From assembly GCF_002288925.2 (NCBI RefSeq), contig NW_022098069.1, positions 76,352,828 to 76,416,827 of the forward strand: a DNA stretch of 64,000 bases, written 5' to 3'. The DNA comes from Delphinapterus leucas (lineage: Eukaryota; Chordata; Mammalia; Artiodactyla; Monodontidae). A model generated the notes under the pieces. It saw nothing but the letters and a program-made list of their open reading frames with translations, was not told the origin of the DNA and ran no database searches. This document shows, piece after piece, positions 59,900 through 64,000 of the stretch (position 1 is its first letter; every line of letters starts with the position of its first letter). Made by a program: the position numbers and the translations under genes.

Positions 59900-60013
59900 A
59901 ATCCCCAGCATAGATTGTCAGAATTAAAGTTTCCCTGAACCAATTGGTCACTTGGGCACCAGCAGTAGGTAAAGCTCTCCAGGTTGTACATCACCACCAG
60001 GATTCTCCTCCAT
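59900..60013 (+). mobile_element. MER5A-like hAT remnant
   Basis: 'gaaccaattggtcacttgggcaccagc', 'taaagctctccaggttgtac' and 'accaggattctcc' follow the order of the MER5A 3' half. Strongly diverged. Confidence 0.5.
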
Positions 60014-60019
60014 TAGTCT

Positions 60020-60825
60020 GGTCTTACTCAATAACCACCACCCAGACAAATGTTTCTGTTGTATCATCTGGAATCTTCAGTCTGACCTAAGCAAGTTTCT
60101 ACGGTTTTCAATTTTTTTTTCCAGAATATTTTTGTTTCAGTTGCATCTGATTGCTTTTATCTGTAAAGAGTATATTCCTGTCAAGTGGCTTAACAAATAT
60201 GTATATATTTTTTATGGACATAAACTGAAGCCCAGATATAGACAGTTACTAGTTTGGGTTCAATTTCTGTACTTCTGCCCTGCCGTTCTCAGCATACTGG
60301 TTTCCTGTCCTCATGTTTTGCCTTGCCTCTTAGTTGGAGGATGACTGACATAGGTCAAAGCATCTGGCTCTATTTGAAGGTACTAATAAAGAAAAAGAGA
60401 GTACAAACACCTGTGTCTGCCTGTTTGTACAAGAAAAGGAGAGCTCTCCAATAATTCACCCTTATGTCTTACTCTTCAAAGTGAGGTTACATGGCCTCCA
60501 ATAGGTGTAAGGGATGCTGTTTCAATTAAGGAAAAAGGGCAAATTCCCTGAAGACATCACTTGTCTTTCTCAAGTAATAGGTCTATTTCTCTCTCTCTCT
60601 CTCACATACTCTACAGAAGTTCTGGAGGTGAGGAAATTGTCCTTTTGCTTTTCCTTGCTGTTTTCAGTTTATTTCTACTGGCTCCTTTGTCAAGAAACTC
60701 CAGCTCCTCTGAAGCATGTGGCATCAGACCATACTATCCCAAACATGCATTTTTGCATCAATATACGAACTTCCTTGCCATTCTCATTCTTTTGAAGAAT
60801 TCATCCAGCTCATTCTGTTCCTCCT
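60020..60825. other. Unassigned sequence
   Basis: No gene is recognised. A short (CT)n tract lies at about 60589-60603. The frames of 66-93 codons here overlap one another and look like chance. Confidence 0.4.
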
Positions 60826-60829
60826 CACA

Positions 60830-61350
60830 ATGACTTCAGTAATCTTATTAAGTGACATCCATTCGAACAGCACATGGAGAAAGAGAAAGGCAACCTGTGT
60901 CATCCAGGAGTTAGCCTGCTATTGTCAGCTATGCCTTGGTGTTGCCAGAAGCTAGCCTGTCCCTCACCTCTTGGTCTTTGTGTTCTCTTATTGAACATAA
61001 ATATCAAATCAGACAAGACAATACCTGTGATCACATGGAATCAAGAAAATAATCGAGTCCACCTCATAATCATGTCTGATCACAATACAAAACACGAATA
61101 TTTTCCAAACCACAAAAGTGACCAAATGTCCCCCTATCTTCACTAGTATTAATGACTGCTGCTTTTTTATCACTTGCTATTTCAGCCTTGGTCTACTAAG
61201 AAGGATTGAGATATTCAATCTTGGAATTATCCCTGATACATGATAGCATCCAATCCACGGCAAAGCTCTACTACCCAAAACCCTTCCCAAAGTCACCTAA
61301 CCAAAACCCAGACATTTCATAAGACTTTTCTAACATCCTCTAACTGAAAT
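60830..61350 (+). mobile_element. L2-like LINE fragment
   Basis: 'agatattcaatcttggaattatccctga' followed by 'agcatccaatccacggcaaagctctactacc' matches the order of a conserved stretch near the C-terminus of L2 reverse transcriptase ('...catccaatca...'). The upstream part is weaker. Confidence 0.45.
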
Positions 61351-62815
61351 GCCCTGTGTTTTCCCATGGTATGTGTTCGTCTAACTTAGTCAACTACAAG
61401 TGTGTTCCTGGTAGTTTTGGGCTGGAAAGCATTGGCATCTTAGGTTTGATGAAATACAGTGTACATTGTTATTTTGAATGTATGAAATATTTTGTAATAG
61501 AACGAGTAGTGGGGAGAGTCAGAAGTAAGATAGTGAGGCAGCAAGTAAAAACAATGATTCCAAGGGTATTTGCTCTAAAGAAGCAGTGAATGTTGGAGAA
61601 ATAAATAATGGCATGTGGGATCAGGAAAATGTTTTGTTGTTGTTCTCCTTCTTTAAGAATGAGAGATATTACAACATTTTTTTAATCTAATGGGAATGAG
61701 TTAATAAAGAGAGGATAATTAATGATACCAGACAGAGGAAGTGATTGTAGGAAGAAAGTCTTTGTGTAAGGAAGAAAGAATGGGGATCCAGAATACAGTT
61801 TTAAAGGGCTGGTTTCAGAAATAAATAACAGTTACTTTGTGGCATCAGGAGGGTAGTCAGAAAGTATTGGTCAAGATACAGTCATATTGCTAAATTTGAT
61901 GACTAGAAAATTAAACTTTTCTAAGTGCTTAAATTTGTCTCAGTAAAAGAGGAAGGGAATTTTCTGCTGAGAATAGGAAGGTAGAAGAAGATTGGATGTT
62001 TCAAAAGAGACAAGGGCATGCAAAAATGTTTTTTGGAGAATAAGAAAGTATGAATCGCTTAAACTTTGTAGATACATATTCAAGTGAGATCAGTTATTCT
62101 TTGCATGTATGGATTGGTTATCCTTTATATACGTGCACATTCAGTGGCTCAGGGGAAGGTGAAGAACAGAGAGCTTAGGTTTGACCGGTATTAACGTTTT
62201 ACCAAATGTGTTTAACAGAGAAACTGGGGCAAGGACAGTGCATAAACAGCCAAAGGCAGTGAATACAAAGTGGACAAGCAGGAACTCTACCTGGTAAAGG
62301 ACAGTGCAAAAATGGGTTAAGAGATAGGAAAAAGTGGTAAAGTCAATTAATTAGAGATTCTGAGGAAGTCAAAACATTGTTGGGAGTGTAAGTACTGGAA
62401 AGAGATAAAGCGGAAAGTAATTGGAAAGATAAGCAATAATTACAGTGTGATGATTGAAATTGAGATTTTTATGGTTTTACAGCTATTAATAATCACAAAG
62501 CCTAGAATATAACAATAGGAGTTTATAACTGAGTGACTGGACGAATGAGCTTCTGCTCGTAAAGAAGTCAAGCAAATCGTAGTGGTGGTTGCCAGTGTTC
62601 TCCAGCCAAATATAATCCTTGTACATATATAATAAAAAGAAAGATTCCATTTCTGATGCTTGACTGCCCACAGATTTCAAGGCCCTACTCCTCCTCTTTC
62701 TCTATGCCTCACAGCTTGACAACCTGATACAGAAGCTGGAAGGCACTAGCTGAACTGAAACAAATAGACCGCCAGATAGTTCTCTAGCAAAGATGGGGTT
62801 TTTCAGGATCAGCAG
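61351..62815. other. Unassigned sequence
   Basis: No gene or repeat recognised. Purine-rich in 61500-62400 on the plus strand. Confidence 0.4.
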
Positions 62816-62819
62816 AGAA

Positions 62820-63640
62820 TTGTAATTCAGAGCCTGCAACCATGGTGAGCCGTATGCAAGTCCCCCCAGGGCCAGGGAAGAGCACTTTCACAGAGAGGAA
62901 AAGTCAGTTGGGAGGCTATAGGAAAAAAAGAGCCCATGACTTTTTATTGGCTGAGTCCTTGCCAGGAAAGAAGAGGCCTCTTCTTCCTGTTGGGCTCTGT
63001 GATGGTGGCAGGGCATGACACTTCCCCTTCTGGTCTCCAGACTCTGTTTTTTTTTTTTTTGTGGTACGCAGGCCTCTCACTGCTGTGGCCTCTCCCATTG
63101 CGGAGCACAGGCTCCGGACGCCCAGGCTCAGCGGCCATGGCTCACGGGCCCAGCCACTCCGCGGCATGTGGGATCTTCCCGGACCAGGGCACGAACCCAC
63201 GTCCCCTGCATCGGCAGGTGGACTCTCAACCACTGTGCCACCAGGGAAGCCCCAGAATCTGTTTAATTGAGGTTTCTGTTTATTTATTTTTTACACACTC
63301 TTGGCCCCCTTCAAACCACAGGAACTCTGGCTGTAGGGAACTCTTCCACCATGGCATCCTGGCAGCCCCGCACATACCCACAGGCCATGTCGGCAAAGGC
63401 TTGAACAGCCCCTAGTCTGAGTCCTGCTAGAGGACTGTGTGGCCCTCCCAGGATGGGAGGAGTTGCTCTGAGGCCATCTCCCACCTGCCTCTCTCTCTTC
63501 CTTGGGAGGCTGTTTTGAGATGAATTCTCTGGACTTACCAGTTTCTGAAAGCTTTTGCCTGTCTTCCCCAGCTCACAATAAAGGGGCAAACTATAAAACA
63601 CTTAGCAGTAGTCTAGAACTGGCTCTCAGCAATGAGGTGT
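62820..63640 (+). other. GC-richer LTR-like block, uncertain
   Basis: Around the CHR copy the sequence is GC-richer than the flanks and contains an AATAAA ('ctcacaataaaggggc' at about 63574) after a pyrimidine-rich stretch, as in some retroviral LTRs. No clear ends or target duplication were found. A 159-codon frame (62936-63415) runs through the antisense SINE and is not a gene. Confidence 0.3.
63050..63251 (-). mobile_element. CHR-type SINE, short form
   Basis: T-tract then 'gtggtacgcaggcctctc' to 'gtgccaccagggaagccc'. Duplication ccagactctgttt (63037-63049) / ccagaatctgttt (63252-63264), one mismatch. Confidence 0.96.
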
Positions 63641-63699
63641 CCCACTACTCACATTGCAGGCATCTGATCACTCTCTCTCTCTCTTTTTTCCCACCCCCC

Positions 63700-63770
63700 C
63701 TCAGGAAATTATATACACATATATAAAATAATATATATAAGAAATTATATATGTGTGTATATACACACAT
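63700..63770. repeat. AT/GT-rich microsatellite cluster
   Basis: Alternating TA, GT and AC runs ('tatacacatatata', 'atatatgtgtgtatatacacac') form a partly self-complementary low-complexity block. Confidence 0.85.
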
Positions 63771-63847
63771 CCCACTTATTTTTCCTGCCAAATATATCAA
63801 TAGGTAAATGGTCTTATAATTCTTAGTATAGTATAATTCTTAGTATA

Positions 63848-64000
63848 GAAGTCCCCCCTTATCTGCAGTTTTGCTTTCCATGGCATTAGTTACACACAAT
63901 CAATTGCAGTCTGAAAATATTAAGTGGAAAATTCCAGAAGTAAGCATTTCAAAAGTTTTACACTGAATGCTGTTTGGAGAAGCATAATGAAACCTCGCTG
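63848..64000 (+). mobile_element. Tigger-type DNA transposon, cut by window end
   Basis: Starts near 'gaagtccccccttatctgcag' and continues 'gcagtctgaaaatattaagtgg', 'aaaattccagaagtaa', 'atgaaacctcgctg', the layout of a Tigger (pogo-like) element 5' end. It continues beyond the window. Confidence 0.78.

Noticed and set aside
62936..63415. 159-codon plus-strand open frame
   Set aside because: It runs straight through an antisense CHR SINE and its tail. The protein is the translation shared by every CHR copy, so it is a repeat shadow.

Overview
This window is vertebrate nuclear DNA: AT-rich, with no operons, packed with mammalian interspersed repeats. Seven copies of a tRNA-derived SINE of the CHR type (conserved ends 'gcttccctggtggcgcagtgg' and, in six copies, 'gcccgcgtaccgcaaaa') plus L1 elements with a cetartiodactyl-type 3' end point to a whale or dolphin. 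This is recognition from memory, not a database result. No functional protein-coding exon, tRNA, rRNA or CRISPR array could be supported. The open frames present fall in repeats or look like chance. The region is best read as intergenic or deep intronic.

Layout. 1-5.7 kb: an old LTR-like repeat, a decayed class III (ERVL-like) retroviral pol relic on the minus strand, a MaLR-type LTR and a long-form CHR SINE. 5.7-12.7 kb: mostly unassigned sequence with one CHR SINE, one MIR and one MER5A-like hAT remnant. 12.7-21.9 kb: a nest. An old L1 with a 5' inversion (twin priming) was later interrupted by a full-length, roughly 7.2 kb minus-strand L1. That L1 carries two A-tails separated by about 260 bp of foreign sequence, all within one 16 bp target-site duplication, which is the signature of 3' transduction. 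21.9-28.2 kb: further L1 pieces, one with an inversion, and an L2-type tail. 30.7-32.1 kb: a MIR split by a CHR SINE, then an L2. 34.95 kb: a 78 bp mariner-type palindromic MITE.

36.1-40.0 kb: minus-strand L1 split by a retroviral integrase-like relic (itself hit by a CHR SINE), then a plus-strand L1 3' half. 42.0-43.5 kb: an old L1 containing a 65 bp L1 micro-insertion, then a nonautonomous hAT-type element with terminal inverted repeats and target duplication. 44.8-50.8 kb: a second L1 nest. 51.6-52.8 kb: a candidate retrocopy of an mRNA 3' end, followed by an LTR-like tail. 53.0-59.2 kb: L1, LTR, CHR and MIR remnants and a 121 bp L1 tail insertion. 59.9-64 kb: MER5A-like, L2-like and CHR elements, and the start of a Tigger transposon cut by the window end.

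No genes work together here. The interest is retrotransposon biology: transduction, twin-priming inversions, very short insertions and nested dating. No new molecular system was found. Family names are pattern-recognition calls and edges are approximate unless a target-site duplication is quoted.
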